The notes beneath the pieces are model-generated. The model was not told the DNA's origin, ran no database searches, and was given only the letters and a program-made list of their open reading frames with translations. A program made the position numbers and the translations under genes. From the NCBI GenBank assembly GCA_049969715.1, contig JBMFOH010000002.1, positions 1 to 64,000 on the forward strand: 64,000 nucleotides of DNA, written 5' to 3'. Shown here one piece after another: positions 48,534 to 59,627 of the stretch; the first letter of the stretch is position 1; every line of letters begins with the position of its first letter. The stretch is from JBMFOH01 sp049969715 [NCBI: bacterium]. GTDB lineage: Bacteria > DUMJ01.

Positions 48534-49682
48534 TTACTTCTTAGGTGGATTTACAGTAGTCTTATATACCTGATTTCCATTACTATCAAATCCAATTATC
48601 ACTGCACTCTTTATAGGATTTCGGTTCTCATCAAGGGTAATGGTTCCTGTTACAAGCTTCAATCCTTTTGTAGCTGCTAGGGCATCTCTTATAGCCTCTC
48701 TATCTATTTTACCTGCTCTCTTTATAGCATCGACGAGCATATATACTGCATCATAACCTAATGCCCCTAACATATCAGGAACTGCGTTATATCTCTTCTT
48801 ATAGTTAGCAACAAATCTCTTTACCTCAGGAGCAGATGAACCAGAGAAGAAGTGTCCACTAAAATAGCAATCCTTTAGATTCTCCTTTCCAGCCAACTCA
48901 GCTAATTGAGGAGAATCAAACCCATCACCACCAAGAATAGGCACTGTAATACCTAACTCTCGCGCCTGTTTTATTATAAGACCTGCAGTATCATAGTATG
49001 ATGGAACATAAAGAACATCAGGATTTTTAGCTTTTATCTTTGTAAGTTGTGCACTAAAATCTTGATCCCCACTGCTGAATGACTCTTCTGCTACTATCTT
49101 TCCTCCAAGGTTCTGAAAACTCTCTTTAAAATATTTGGCAAGACCAATACTATAATCACTTGTCTTTTCATAAAGAATAGCTGCTGTATTTGCCCTCTTA
49201 GAAAGACCACTTCTTGCAAATCTTGCCATTACTGTTCCTTGGAAATCATCTATAAAGCAAGCCCTAAAGATATAATTTCCTACCTGAGTAATCCTCGGAT
49301 TAGTCCCAGTAGGGGTAATAAGTGGTACCTTACTCTGCTGAGCAATGGGAGCAACGGCTAGAACATTGCTAGAAATTACAGGACCTATAATAGCTACCAC
49401 CTTATTTTGTTCTATAAATTTACGTGCTATATTTGCTGATTCATCTGGTTTTCCCTGATTATCTTCTACTATCAGTTCTATCTTTGCACCTAGTACTCCA
49501 CCCTTGGCATTGATCTCATCTACTGCCATTCTTACAGCTTTGTCAACTGACTGACCGAATGTAGCAATATTCCCAGTAAGAGGTGTAATAAGCCCTACCT
49601 TTATTGTCTCTGCCCCATATACTGGGAGCATACTAGTTAAAAGTAAACCTGCAGCCACTACAAGAGAAACTAATCTCTTCAA
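48534..49682 (-). CDS. Branched-chain amino-acid ABC importer, periplasmic binding protein
   Basis: A ~382-residue type I periplasmic binding protein (LivJ/LivK family). Signal peptide KRLVSLVVAAGLLLTSMLPVYGA, then TIKVGLITPLTGNIATFGQ at the start of the mature protein and VVAIIGPVISSNVLAVAPIA (about 90-110). No lipobox Cys is present. The start is TTG 49682, about 6 bases after GGAGGTG; the GTG at 49697 lies in the ribosome site. It should bind leucine, isoleucine, valine or a related amino acid. Confidence 0.9.
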   Translation of the reverse strand: MKRLVSLVVAAGLLLTSMLPVYGAETIKVGLITPLTGNIATFGQSVDKAVRMAVDEINAKGGVLGAKIELIVEDNQGKPDESANIARKFIEQNKVVAIIGPVISSNVLAVAPIAQQSKVPLITPTGTNPRITQVGNYIFRACFIDDFQGTVMARFARSGLSKRANTAAILYEKTSDYSIGLAKYFKESFQNLGGKIVAEESFSSGDQDFSAQLTKIKAKNPDVLYVPSYYDTAGLIIKQARELGITVPILGGDGFDSPQLAELAGKENLKDCYFSGHFFSGSSAPEVKRFVANYKKRYNAVPDMLGALGYDAVYMLVDAIKRAGKIDREAIRDALAATKGLKLVTGTITLDENRNPIKSAVIIGFDSNGNQVYKTTVNPPKK

Positions 49683-49734
49683 AAATATCACCTCCACATT
49701 TTTAATTTTGTCCTATATTCTACAGGAGAATTCT

Positions 49735-50133
49735 CTATTTGTCAACAGTAGAATCCTCTTCCTTCATAGGAATTTCTGCTACCTCTTCATCAGTTATCTT
49801 TTCTTCCTCTTGAATCTTCTTGATTTCAGCATTTCTTTTTGATATCTCTTCCTCTTTACCTAGTATCTGAGTTATAACTTCGGTCAAACTTTTAAGGGTG
49901 TCAGGAGTGAGATTATTCTCTTTATAGAGGGCAAGTATTTTTTCCCCTAGGATTTCAATCTTACTTCTTCTTTCGTTTTGGAGTTTAAAAATCTCTGCCT
50001 TTAGAGATGCTATCCTAGCAAGTTTTTCTGTCTCTTTACCTAATTTCTGGGCAAACTGTCCTAAACTTTCTCCAAACTTTTGAGCAGCAGAACTTACTGC
50101 TTGAGAAAACTTATCAAACGGCTTATTTTCCAT
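49735..50133 (-). CDS. Small coiled-coil protein, unknown
   Basis: A 132-residue hydrophilic protein with no signal or membrane segment. The N-terminal part (about 8-35) is an amphipathic helix, then a coiled coil (about 40-65 and 85-115) and an acidic tail. I do not recognise a family. ATG follows AGGAGGG. It lies at the head of the minus-strand run, 37 bases before the branched-chain binding-protein gene, and diverges from radC. Its codon use resembles its neighbours, so it is likely a real gene. Confidence 0.6.
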   Translation of the reverse strand: MENKPFDKFSQAVSSAAQKFGESLGQFAQKLGKETEKLARIASLKAEIFKLQNERRSKIEILGEKILALYKENNLTPDTLKSLTEVITQILGKEEEISKRNAEIKKIQEEEKITDEEVAEIPMKEEDSTVDK

Positions 50134-50198
50134 AATTCCCTCCTATTATAATCTTTGGATTCTTAGGCTTTATTTTATCATAGAATTCTTCTTTATGC

Positions 50199-50204
50199 TA
50201 TAAT
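50199..50204 (+). promoter_or_regulatory. Extended -10 box immediately upstream of radC
   Basis: TGCTATAAT (TATAAT at 50199-50204) ends only 10 bases before the radC ATG, with a weak TTATCA 18 bases further upstream. Transcription would begin about 3-4 bases before the start codon, and no Shine-Dalgarno is seen, so the mRNA may be leaderless. Confidence 0.5.
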
Positions 50205-50214
50205 AAAAGACAGT

Positions 50215-51126
50215 ATGGAAAGAGAAGAGATGATCGAATATTTTGTTGCTAATAGAATATATCCTATGTGTAGCAAGAAAGGGAAAGTCTTTCTGTCAAA
50301 AAGGTCTTCTCTTCATTTATCAAAAGAGGAAGAACAAAAGTTTATATTCGAACTAGGACTAAAAGATTCTAAAAGTTGTAAGGAGCTAAGAGATATCATA
50401 CGGGCAAGACTAAAACAGAAAAAGGGAAATAAACCTATAAAAGAATGGATAGAGGAAGAAAGACCAAGAGAGATGTTACTGAAATATGGAGCGGATAAAC
50501 TTTCTCTTTCAAAACTATTGGCTATAATCCTAAGGATTGGAAATGATTCTTTAAGTGCTGAAGAATTAGGAAGATTGATTATAAATAAATTCAAAACACT
50601 AAGAGCTTTAGATAGAGCTAGTATAGAAGAACTATGCTCTATCTCTGGGATAGGTATGGCTAAGGCTGCTCAGATAAAGGCGGCATTCGAACTTGGGAAA
50701 AGACTCTATAAAGAAGATGCAGAACGGATGACTAAGATAAGAAATCCTCAAGATGTAATAAATTATGTAATGGAATATTATTCCCCTTACCTTAGAGACT
50801 TAAATAAAGAGGTATTTAACATCATATTATTAGATAATAGGAATAAGGTGATAGAAAATATAGAGATGAGTAAGGGTAATCTTACTTCAAGTATAGTAGA
50901 TGTAAAAGATATAGTAAGAGAAGCTACACTTAGGTCTGCATCATCGATAATTCTCGTTCACAATCATCCATCTGGAGAACCAGAACCATCCAAGGAAGAT
51001 ATCAACACCACTAAGCTTGTGATAGAAGCATGTAAACTGATAGGGATAAAGGTCCTAGATCATATAATCATAGGCAAAAATCACAATAACTATGCAAGTT
51101 TTTATCAGCTTGGATTAATTAGCTAA
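50215..51126 (+). CDS. radC: RadC-like JAB-domain protein with N-terminal extension
   Basis: A 303-residue protein. Residues ~1-75 are an extension of unknown nature. The normal RadC begins at about KEWIEEERPREMLLKYGADKLS, then the helix-hairpin-helix SISGIGMAKAAQIKAAFELG (about 142-161) and the MPN/JAB metal motif LVHNHPSGEPEPSKEDI (about 242-258) with its upstream Glu. Zinc-dependent peptidase-like activity is expected, but the cellular role of RadC is unsettled. Typical RadC is about 225 residues. Confidence 0.88.
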   Translation: MEREEMIEYFVANRIYPMCSKKGKVFLSKRSSLHLSKEEEQKFIFELGLKDSKSCKELRDIIRARLKQKKGNKPIKEWIEEERPREMLLKYGADKLSLSKLLAIILRIGNDSLSAEELGRLIINKFKTLRALDRASIEELCSISGIGMAKAAQIKAAFELGKRLYKEDAERMTKIRNPQDVINYVMEYYSPYLRDLNKEVFNIILLDNRNKVIENIEMSKGNLTSSIVDVKDIVREATLRSASSIILVHNHPSGEPEPSKEDINTTKLVIEACKLIGIKVLDHIIIGKNHNNYASFYQLGLIS

Positions 51127-51150
51127 GGGACGTAAGAATTTATGTCCTTT
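51125..51150. terminator. Bidirectional terminator between radC and secG
   Basis: AAGGGACGTAA and TTATGTCCTTT form an 11-bp stem (two G-T pairs) with loop GAAT. It starts within the radC stop and ends at the secG stop on the other strand. A-rich and T-rich ends suit termination in both directions. Confidence 0.65.
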
Positions 51151-51384
51151 CTATTTCAATGTCCAAGCTAATACTCCAGCCAGTATAAAAAAGACCCCTC
51201 CTATTATTCCTATAATCCTATCTAATTTACGTTCCTTCTCCTTACCAACATGGAAGAGTCTTGCTGTTCCTCCTATAGCTCCTAGACCTTCTCCTCTAGG
51301 AGGTTCCAAAAGGATAATTACGCATAGTCCTAAAGCCACTATAAGCTGAATAATCATCAAAGTATTCTTCATTATTTCCTCCAC
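51151..51384 (-). CDS. secG: Sec translocon subunit SecG
   Basis: A 77-residue protein with two membrane helices (about 7-25 and 55-75) and the family loop LLEPPRGEGLGAIGGTARLFH (in parts, about 25-45). It joins SecYE in protein export. It follows tpiA by one base, as in many bacteria where secG ends the glycolytic operon. Confidence 0.92.
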   Translation of the reverse strand: MEEIMKNTLMIIQLIVALGLCVIILLEPPRGEGLGAIGGTARLFHVGKEKERKLDRIIGIIGGVFFILAGVLAWTLK

Positions 51385-51385
51385 T

Positions 51386-52135
51386 TTATTTTAGATACTT
51401 TACAATCCGAGCAAAGCTCTCAGCATTTAAGCTAGCTCCTCCAACAAGTGCACCATCTATCTCTTCTTCTTTCATAAAATCGTCTATATTGGAGGGACTT
51501 ACACTTCCACCATAGAGGACTCGTAGCGACTTTTCTCTATCTTCCCCAAACTTCTTCTTGTACCATTCCTTTATAAGAGAAATTACTTCTACTGCATCAG
51601 AAGGATACGCAGGCTTTCCCGTTCCTATAGCCCATACAGGTTCGTATGCTATGACTAGGCTATTAGGCTCAGTTATTAACGAGAGGCTCCCCTCAAGTTG
51701 AGAAGTAATAACCTCTTCTGTTTTATTGGCTTCTTTATCTTCTAACCGTTCTCCCACGCATAGTATAGGAGTTATACTATTATCTATAGCAGACTTAACC
51801 TTTTTTGCTATTACCTCATCGGTTTCTTTTATAATCCAACGTCTCTCAGAATGTCCAAGAATTACAAATGTGCAATGGAACTCTTTTAGCATTAATGGAG
51901 ATATTTCTCCGGTAAATGCTCCTTTTACCTCCCAGAACATGTCTTGAGCCCCAAGATAGATTCTAGAATCTACTATCATTCTTGAAACAGCATCAAGTAT
52001 AGTAAAGGGAGGGCATATAGCTATATCCCTATCCTGGACATCAGAAACTAACACCTTAAGGCGCTGTACCAGAGGGATTGCCTCTGATACAGTACCATTC
52101 ATCTTCCAGTTACCAGCAATAAGTCTTCTCTTCAT
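51386..52135 (-). CDS. tpiA: Triosephosphate isomerase
   Basis: A 249-residue TIM barrel. GNWKMNGT (about 7-14), the catalytic His in ILGHSERRW (about 92-100), the catalytic Glu in [14 protein letters not shown] (about 160-173) and [10 protein letters not shown] (about 208-217) are all present. It interconverts dihydroxyacetone phosphate, the product of the glycerol pathway, and glyceraldehyde 3-phosphate. It overlaps pgk by 4 bases. Confidence 0.97.
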   Translation of the reverse strand: MKRRLIAGNWKMNGTVSEAIPLVQRLKVLVSDVQDRDIAICPPFTILDAVSRMIVDSRIYLGAQDMFWEVKGAFTGEISPLMLKEFHCTFVILGHSERRWIIKETDEVIAKKVKSAIDNSITPILCVGERLEDKEANKTEEVITSQLEGSLSLITEPNSLVIAYEPVWAIGTGKPAYPSDAVEVISLIKEWYKKKFGEDREKSLRVLYGGSVSPSNIDDFMKEEEIDGALVGGASLNAESFARIVKYLK

Positions 52136-53331
52136 TTAAGTTTCCTCTTTATACTCTCACTATCATCCAATATAGCTACTCCTGGCAGTACCTTACCTTC
52201 TAAAAACTCCAAGCTTGCTCCTCCTCCAGTAGAAACATGGGTCATTCTACTAGCTAATCCAAACTTCTCTACTGCTTCTGCCGTTTCTCCTCCACCTACT
52301 ACCTTTAGTGCACTAGTATTAGCTATAGCCTCTCCTACTCTCCTTGTACCATTACTAAATACCTCCATTTCAAATACTCCCAAAGGACCATTCCATACGA
52401 TAGTCTTTGCCTTCGATATCTTTTGAGAGAATATTTCTATTGTTTCTGGCCCTATATCTAATCCTTCCCAATCAGGCGGAATCTGTGCTATTGAGACTAC
52501 TTTAGTATTGGCATCTGGAGCAAACCTATCTGCAATAACTACATCTACAGGGAGGATAAAATCTACATTCTTCTCCTTTGCCAAATCTATTAACTCTTTA
52601 GCTAGAGAAAGTCTGTCCTCTTCGCATATAGATTTTCCAACCTCATAACCTAATGCTTTCAAAAATGTATACGCCATTCCCCCTCCTATAAGAAGACAGT
52701 CTACTTTACTAAGAAGATTCTTTATTACTCCAATCTTATCAGAGACCTTGGCTCCTCCTAATACTGCCATAAACGGTCTTTCTGGATTCTCTAAGACCTT
52801 AGAGAAAAAACTTATCTCTTTCTCCATAAGAAATCCGGCAACAGCAGGAAGCAGTTTGGCTACACCTTCAGTAGAGGCATGAGCTCTATGAGCAGTTCCA
52901 AATGCATCATTCACATATATATCTGCTAAACCTGCTAATGCCTCTGCAAAACGAGGATCATTCTTCTCTTCTTCAGGATAGAATCTGACATTCTCCAGAA
53001 GAACTACCTCACCTTCTTTCATACTGTTTACTACTGACTTTACACTATCTCCTATGCAATCATTAAGTTTCTTTACAGGAATACCTAACTCTTCGAGTCT
53101 CTTAGCCACAGGGTCAAGCCTTAGATTCTCAGTAATACCCTTAGGCCTACCTAAATGAGTTATAAGAATTACCTTACCACCTTTTTCTCTAAGATAATTA
53201 ATAGTAGGTAAGGCTGCCTTTATACGAGTATCATCAGCAACCTTTCCATCTTCTAAAGGTACATTAAAATCTACTCTTACAAGTACTCTCTTATTTTTTA
53301 ACTCTATATCTTTTATAGTAAGCTTATTCAT
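52132..53331 (-). CDS. pgk: Phosphoglycerate kinase
   Basis: A 399-residue two-lobe kinase of normal length. [17 protein letters not shown] (about 14-30), [28 protein letters not shown] (about 192-206) and [15 protein letters not shown] (about 353-367) match the family. The upper-glycolysis genes are not here, but gap, pgk and tpiA form the usual lower-glycolysis operon. Confidence 0.98.
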   Translation of the reverse strand: MNKLTIKDIELKNKRVLVRVDFNVPLEDGKVADDTRIKAALPTINYLREKGGKVILITHLGRPKGITENLRLDPVAKRLEELGIPVKKLNDCIGDSVKSVVNSMKEGEVVLLENVRFYPEEEKNDPRFAEALAGLADIYVNDAFGTAHRAHASTEGVAKLLPAVAGFLMEKEISFFSKVLENPERPFMAVLGGAKVSDKIGVIKNLLSKVDCLLIGGGMAYTFLKALGYEVGKSICEEDRLSLAKELIDLAKEKNVDFILPVDVVIADRFAPDANTKVVSIAQIPPDWEGLDIGPETIEIFSQKISKAKTIVWNGPLGVFEMEVFSNGTRRVGEAIANTSALKVVGGGETAEAVEKFGLASRMTHVSTGGGASLEFLEGKVLPGVAILDDSESIKRKLK

Positions 53332-53343
53332 AAGAATAAACCT

Positions 53344-55263
<1,920 letters not shown>

Positions 55264-55289
<26 letters not shown>

Positions 55290-56094
55290 TAGCTAATCTC
55301 TCTAGTCTTTTCATATAATAAGAGACCGTACTTTTAGTAACAGGAGGCTGAGTTAATTGAGCAAGTTCTTCTAACGTAGCCTGAGGATATTGAAGTCGGA
55401 GGGTAGCCATCTTCATATAATTCTCTGATAGTTTACCCATTTCTATAAGCTTGTTTATAGCCTTTATCTCTCTATCTGCAGCATTTAAAGTCCTCTCTAT
55501 ATTGGATTGCTGAAAATTTATTTTCCTATTTGTATCTTCATTTGCAAGTTTAGAAGCCCTTACCTCTTCCACCTTTATAAGTCCATCCTTCACTCCTATC
55601 GAATTTAAAAACTTCTCTACCCCAGCAAGGCCTGATATTATTACTCTTTTATTGTATACCTTATATCCTATCTTTAAAAGACTTAGAGCCTCTCCAATCT
55701 TTCTAGGAAAGGACTTATGTATCGGAATAAGCTCTATTCTATAATATTTCTCTGGATTTGAAATAAATCCACAAGAAATAAAAACACCCCTTAAAAAAGA
55801 CCTGGGAAAATCTCCATTCCACTGCAGCAATTTATGATAGTTATTATCTATTATAAAGTAAAACCTAGGATGGTCTTTATATCTCTTTATTTCCACATTG
55901 ATAGAACTTTTAAAAACTCTTTTCCACAGAACAGTTATCCTATTTGTTACATTCATCCTATCTATATAGATTGATTCTTTATCTTCTGAAAGTCTAGCCC
56001 CAATAATACCTTGTAACTCAGTAAATGCATCCTGAAGGTTCGAAGGGGTCTTCTTACAGAGTTCAAATATCAGAAGTTTAGAGTATTCTTCCAT
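55264..56094 (-). CDS. whiA: WhiA-family DNA-binding protein
   Basis: A 276-residue protein: an N-terminal LAGLIDADG-like homing-endonuclease fold (about 1-170, with FLRGVFISCGFISNPEKYYRIE at ~98-119) without nuclease residues, and a C-terminal helix-turn-helix (about 230-268, LRLQYPQATLEELAQL then STVSYYMKRLERL). In Firmicutes and Actinobacteria WhiA acts in cell division and development. It sits directly after rapZ as in Firmicutes, but the yvcK gene normally between them is missing. Confidence 0.9.
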
Positions 56095-56096
56095 CT

Positions 56097-56966
56097 CTAC
56101 TCTGCTTCTATATCCCTATGATGTGTTACTACTTTATATCCTTTCTTTTCTAATTTTTCCTTAATTACTTCTACTATAGCTGGAGAACGATGCCTTCCAC
56201 CAGTACACCCTATCGCTATAGTAATCTGAAACTTCCCTAACTTCATATACTGTGGGATGAGGAAATTTATAAAATCTTCCAATTTTTCTATAAACTCTAT
56301 AGCGGCCAAATCTCTCATTACAAAATCTTTAACCTCTCTATCTAGTCCTGTCTTAAGCCTCAAATCAGGTTCATAGAAGGGGTTTGGTAAAAATCTTACA
56401 TCTAATAACAGATCAGCATCTATAGGAAGACCAAATTTATACCCAAAAGATTCCAGATTAAATAGAATATTGTCTTTTCCACCAAATAGAGAGAGTTTCT
56501 GTAGTTCTTCCTTTAGTAAAGAGGGATTTGTCCTAGAAGTATCTATAACATAATCAGCTATCTCCCTTATTGGCTCTAATATCCTACGCTCCTCCTTTAT
56601 GCTCTCTAAGAGAGAACCAAAACCAGCCAAAGGATGAGGTCTCCGCGTCTCTTTGAACCTTCTTACTAAAGTCTCATCTGTAGCCTCTAAGAAGACTATC
56701 TTCTCTCTTATTCCCATCTTATGAAGGCTCTCCAATGAGTTCTTAAGAGAATCAAAGAATTCCTTACCCCTTATATCAATTACTATAGCTACGTTTCTGA
56801 TCTTACCTTCAGATTGAATACATAATTCGGCAAGCTTAGGCAAAAGGGTAATGGGTAAATTATCTATACAAAAATATCCCATATCCTCATAGCACCTTAT
56901 AGCTAAGGACTTGCCTGCACCTGAAAATCCAGTAATAATTATAAGATTTAAGAGTGATTCCTCCAT
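56097..56966 (-). CDS. rapZ: RapZ/YvcJ nucleotide-binding protein
   Basis: A 289-residue protein. P-loop ITGFSGAGKSLAI (about 11-23), CIDNLPITLLPKL (about 33-45), and the C-terminal RapZ signature FQITIAIGCTGGRHRSPAIVE (in parts, about 246-266). In E. coli it controls small RNAs for glucosamine-6-phosphate synthase; in Bacillus YvcJ affects competence. Residues for nucleotide binding are intact. It overlaps the upstream HAD gene by 19 bases. Confidence 0.94.
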   Translation of the reverse strand: MEESLLNLIIITGFSGAGKSLAIRCYEDMGYFCIDNLPITLLPKLAELCIQSEGKIRNVAIVIDIRGKEFFDSLKNSLESLHKMGIREKIVFLEATDETLVRRFKETRRPHPLAGFGSLLESIKEERRILEPIREIADYVIDTSRTNPSLLKEELQKLSLFGGKDNILFNLESFGYKFGLPIDADLLLDVRFLPNPFYEPDLRLKTGLDREVKDFVMRDLAAIEFIEKLEDFINFLIPQYMKLGKFQITIAIGCTGGRHRSPAIVEVIKEKLEKKGYKVVTHHRDIEAE

Positions 56967-57745
56967 ATTATATAATCCACCACCTCTTCGAATCCGGATG
57001 GACTCTCCTTACTAGTTATATAATTGGCTGCCGCTTTCACCTCTTCTGGAGCATTTCCAAATGTAATACCAACTCCTACCTCTTTTAAAAGTTCTATATC
57101 ATTAAAACTATCCCCTACTCCTGCAACCTCTAACAGAGGTATTCCTAACATTCCTGCCAAATATCTGACTGCATTCCCTTTTGAAACATCTTTCTTCATA
57201 ATCTCCAGATAGGTAGGACTACTAGTAGTTATATATAATGCCCCATCAAATCTAGCCTTTATAGGGGTAATTATTTCTTTTACCTTTTCTCCATCGCCTA
57301 TTCCTAATACCTTTGTGGTAGGAAGCTCTGGTAAATCTTCTAAATCCTCTACAAATAATGCGTCAACCTTGTTCTGTTTAGGGTAGTTCTCTCCATACTC
57401 ACTCTTCCCTACTATATAAAGAGCATCATTGAAATAAAGATTTATCTGTAAATCCCTTTCTCTCAGATAAATTGCTATCTCCTTCCACATAGGGTATGGA
57501 ATTGGAGAGTGATAAAGTATTCTAAAATCTGAGGTTCCTATCATAGCTCCATTATAAGCAATAATAGGAGAGGAAAGCCCTAATAACTTCTGATAATATA
57601 ATATAGAGTGAAACATCCTCCCACTTGCTATAACAATATTAATATCCTCTTTTAAAAGTCTCTCTATACCTTCTATTACTATGTCAGGAAATCTATCATT
57701 AAACAAGATAGTTCCGTCTAGATCTGTCACAAACAGCTTAATCAT
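56948..57745 (-). CDS. Cof-like HAD phosphatase
   Basis: A 265-residue HAD-IIB hydrolase. Motif I VTDLDGTI (about 6-13), motif II IASGRMF (about 38-44), motif III Lys in KDVSKGNAVRYL (about 192), motif IV GVGDSFNDIELL (about 216-227). A type C2 cap lies between. It probably removes phosphate from sugar phosphates, flavin nucleotides or similar small molecules. A -10 box directly upstream and lack of a ribosome site suggest a leaderless mRNA. Confidence 0.87.
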   Translation of the reverse strand: MIKLFVTDLDGTILFNDRFPDIVIEGIERLLKEDINIVIASGRMFHSILYYQKLLGLSSPIIAYNGAMIGTSDFRILYHSPIPYPMWKEIAIYLRERDLQINLYFNDALYIVGKSEYGENYPKQNKVDALFVEDLEDLPELPTTKVLGIGDGEKVKEIITPIKARFDGALYITTSSPTYLEIMKKDVSKGNAVRYLAGMLGIPLLEVAGVGDSFNDIELLKEVGVGITFGNAPEEVKAAANYITSKESPSGFEEVVDYIIWRNHS

Positions 57746-57754
57746 AGTTATTTT

Positions 57755-57760
57755 ATTATA
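57755..57760 (-). promoter_or_regulatory. Extended -10 box immediately upstream of the HAD gene
   Basis: On the minus strand TGTTATAAT ends 9 bases before the HAD ATG. No Shine-Dalgarno is present in the gap (AAAATAACT). The transcript would start about 2 bases before the start codon. No good -35 is seen, which the extended -10 (TGn) would compensate. Confidence 0.5.
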
Positions 57761-57766
57761 ACATAA

Positions 57767-58972
57767 TTATTTATTTTTTCTATAGAGAGGCCTAGCAAAG
57801 ACCTTATTATAGGATGAAACATCTTGCTTCGATTCTTCTAAAAAGATAATAGCTATAATAGTAGCAAATAATGCTATAATCATAAGAAACAAAAACATCT
57901 TAGAAATCCCCACCATATCTGCAAAGTACCCAGCCAAAAAGGGACCAAAGGCTGAAGAGAATGCAGTAGTCATATTAAGCATACCCTGAGCTGTCCCTCT
58001 CTCTTCTTGAGAAACTAAATCATTAATATATACTATGGGTATTACTGCTATGATAGCAAAAGTAACACTATGCATAGTCTGAATCCCTATAATAGCAAGA
58101 GGGGATCTCGCAAGACTATAGAGTAACATACGGATTGGCAAAGCCAGAGATGCAATAAAAAGAAGGGGTCTTCTTCCTATTTTATCTGATATAATTCCCA
58201 TAATAAGCATAAATGGTATTTCTACTCCAGAACTAGCTGTATAGGAGAAACTAATCATTCGATTCGTCCCTCCCAAAGATTTTACTAACAGATTTACATT
58301 CGATGAGGCTGCAGTAAGGGCAGTATAGTAGAAGAAATAAAAAAGGAGCACCTTTAATATATTACTATTACTTATAAGCCTTTTAATATTCCCAATCTGT
58401 GGGGTCAAAACACTTGTCTTTATATTAGGCTCCTCTATAAGAAAAACAAATATACTAGAAATGATGAAAGCCATCCCTATAAGAGGAAACATATATCTAG
58501 GCTCTGTTAATATTGGGAATACTCCAGTCACTGAAATACAGACCAAAAAGCCAATACTTCCCCACATCCTAGTGGAAGCATAATCTCTACCAACCTGTCC
58601 AGAGAAGCTTAAGTCTATAACAAGAACACTAGCGATAGTCAGGATAGTATAGATACAAAGTCCTATAACTGAGTATAAGAGGATGAAATCTCCATAATCG
58701 CTTATTTTAGGAAAGATAAAGAGATATATAATAGCTCCTAACAAAAGGCCTACGATGATAAATGGCTTCCTTCTTCTTAATCTATCTGATAGATGGCCAA
58801 CAGAAAGCTGAATGAGTGCACCTACTAAAGCTGACGTACCAGTAAGAAAACCAATCTCTCCTACAGAAAAACCTCTGTTTCTTAAATATACTGGGATAAA
58901 AGAAAACATAAAGGTCCATGCCACATAATAGAAAAAGAAGAAAGCCCTTATAAAGAGACTATTTCTTTTCAT
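57767..58972 (-). CDS. Major facilitator superfamily transporter
   Basis: A 401-residue inner-membrane protein with 12 predicted helices. The loop 2-3 signature is GHLSDRLRRRKPFIIVG (about 59-75), and its second-half repeat is GIISDKIGRRPLLFI (about 259-273). The substrate is not predictable; the fold resembles sugar and drug transporters of the set with NTV/LacY-like loops. It lies 4 bases after the LUD-domain gene. Confidence 0.88.
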   Translation of the reverse strand: MKRNSLFIRAFFFFYYVAWTFMFSFIPVYLRNRGFSVGEIGFLTGTSALVGALIQLSVGHLSDRLRRRKPFIIVGLLLGAIIYLFIFPKISDYGDFILLYSVIGLCIYTILTIASVLVIDLSFSGQVGRDYASTRMWGSIGFLVCISVTGVFPILTEPRYMFPLIGMAFIISSIFVFLIEEPNIKTSVLTPQIGNIKRLISNSNILKVLLFYFFYYTALTAASSNVNLLVKSLGGTNRMISFSYTASSGVEIPFMLIMGIISDKIGRRPLLFIASLALPIRMLLYSLARSPLAIIGIQTMHSVTFAIIAVIPIVYINDLVSQEERGTAQGMLNMTTAFSSAFGPFLAGYFADMVGISKMFLFLMIIALFATIIAIIFLEESKQDVSSYNKVFARPLYRKNK

Positions 58973-58975
58973 TTA

Positions 58976-59617
58976 CTAATATCCCAATTCTTCACTGACA
59001 AGTAAAACTGTAAAATTTGTCTTTGAAGGTTTTCTCTCTATAATAGTTGTTACCCTACATATATTATTGATCCCAGTACAGTTAGAACAGTATCCAGTCT
59101 TTGCACAAGGGGTATTAAGTCCCAATCTATGAGCATTAATAGGAGCGGCGACATTTTTTATCCTCCACAGAGCCTCTTCTATATCTTTTACTATCTTATT
59201 TATACCTACAACTACTATTACCATTTTAGGGCCAAAGATCATTCCAGCTACTCTATTCCCTACCCCATCAGTATTTACTAGTATCCCATCCATAGTAATA
59301 GCATTACTACTCACTAGAAATACGTCTGTTAGCAGTTCCTCTCTTCTGGTATAGAAATCTGCTTCTGGGTCTAACTCCGCCTTCCAATGATGTATAACAA
59401 TATTTCCTCTTGCAACTAAGTCTTCTATAACTTTTAATTCCCTAATAGATATTGAACCACCTACTCCTACCCTTGCATCTTTAGGAATAAGGTTAAGAAT
59501 CTTATCTCTTGCGTCCTCTTTACTCCTAAACCAAAAAGCGTCAAAATCTCTAGATTTCAGATTTTCTACTATTCTATTTAGTAACTGTTCTTTATACCAT
59601 TCTCTATTTGCTTCCAT
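58976..59617 (-). CDS. LUD-domain (LutC/DUF162) protein with C-terminal Cys cluster
   Basis: A 213-residue LUD-domain protein. GVGGSISIRELKVIEDL (about 51-67), DVFLVSSNAITMDGILVNTDGVGNRVAGMIFGPK (in parts, about 97-130) are the core of the family. A C-terminal Cys cluster CAKTGYCSNCTGINNIC (about 172-188; spacing C-x5-C-x2-C-x6-C) could bind metal. LutC-like proteins take part in lactate oxidation, but no lutA/lutB genes are near, so the role here is unclear. Confidence 0.82.
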   Translation of the reverse strand: MEANREWYKEQLLNRIVENLKSRDFDAFWFRSKEDARDKILNLIPKDARVGVGGSISIRELKVIEDLVARGNIVIHHWKAELDPEADFYTRREELLTDVFLVSSNAITMDGILVNTDGVGNRVAGMIFGPKMVIVVVGINKIVKDIEEALWRIKNVAAPINAHRLGLNTPCAKTGYCSNCTGINNICRVTTIIERKPSKTNFTVLLVSEELGY

Positions 59618-59627
59618 ATTAGTCTCC

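Noticed and set aside
50150-50155. TATAAT just before the 132-residue coiled-coil gene (minus strand) as a leaderless promoter
   Set aside because: The gene has a clear AGGAGGG right after it, so a start there would cut the ribosome site; the true promoter is probably further upstream.
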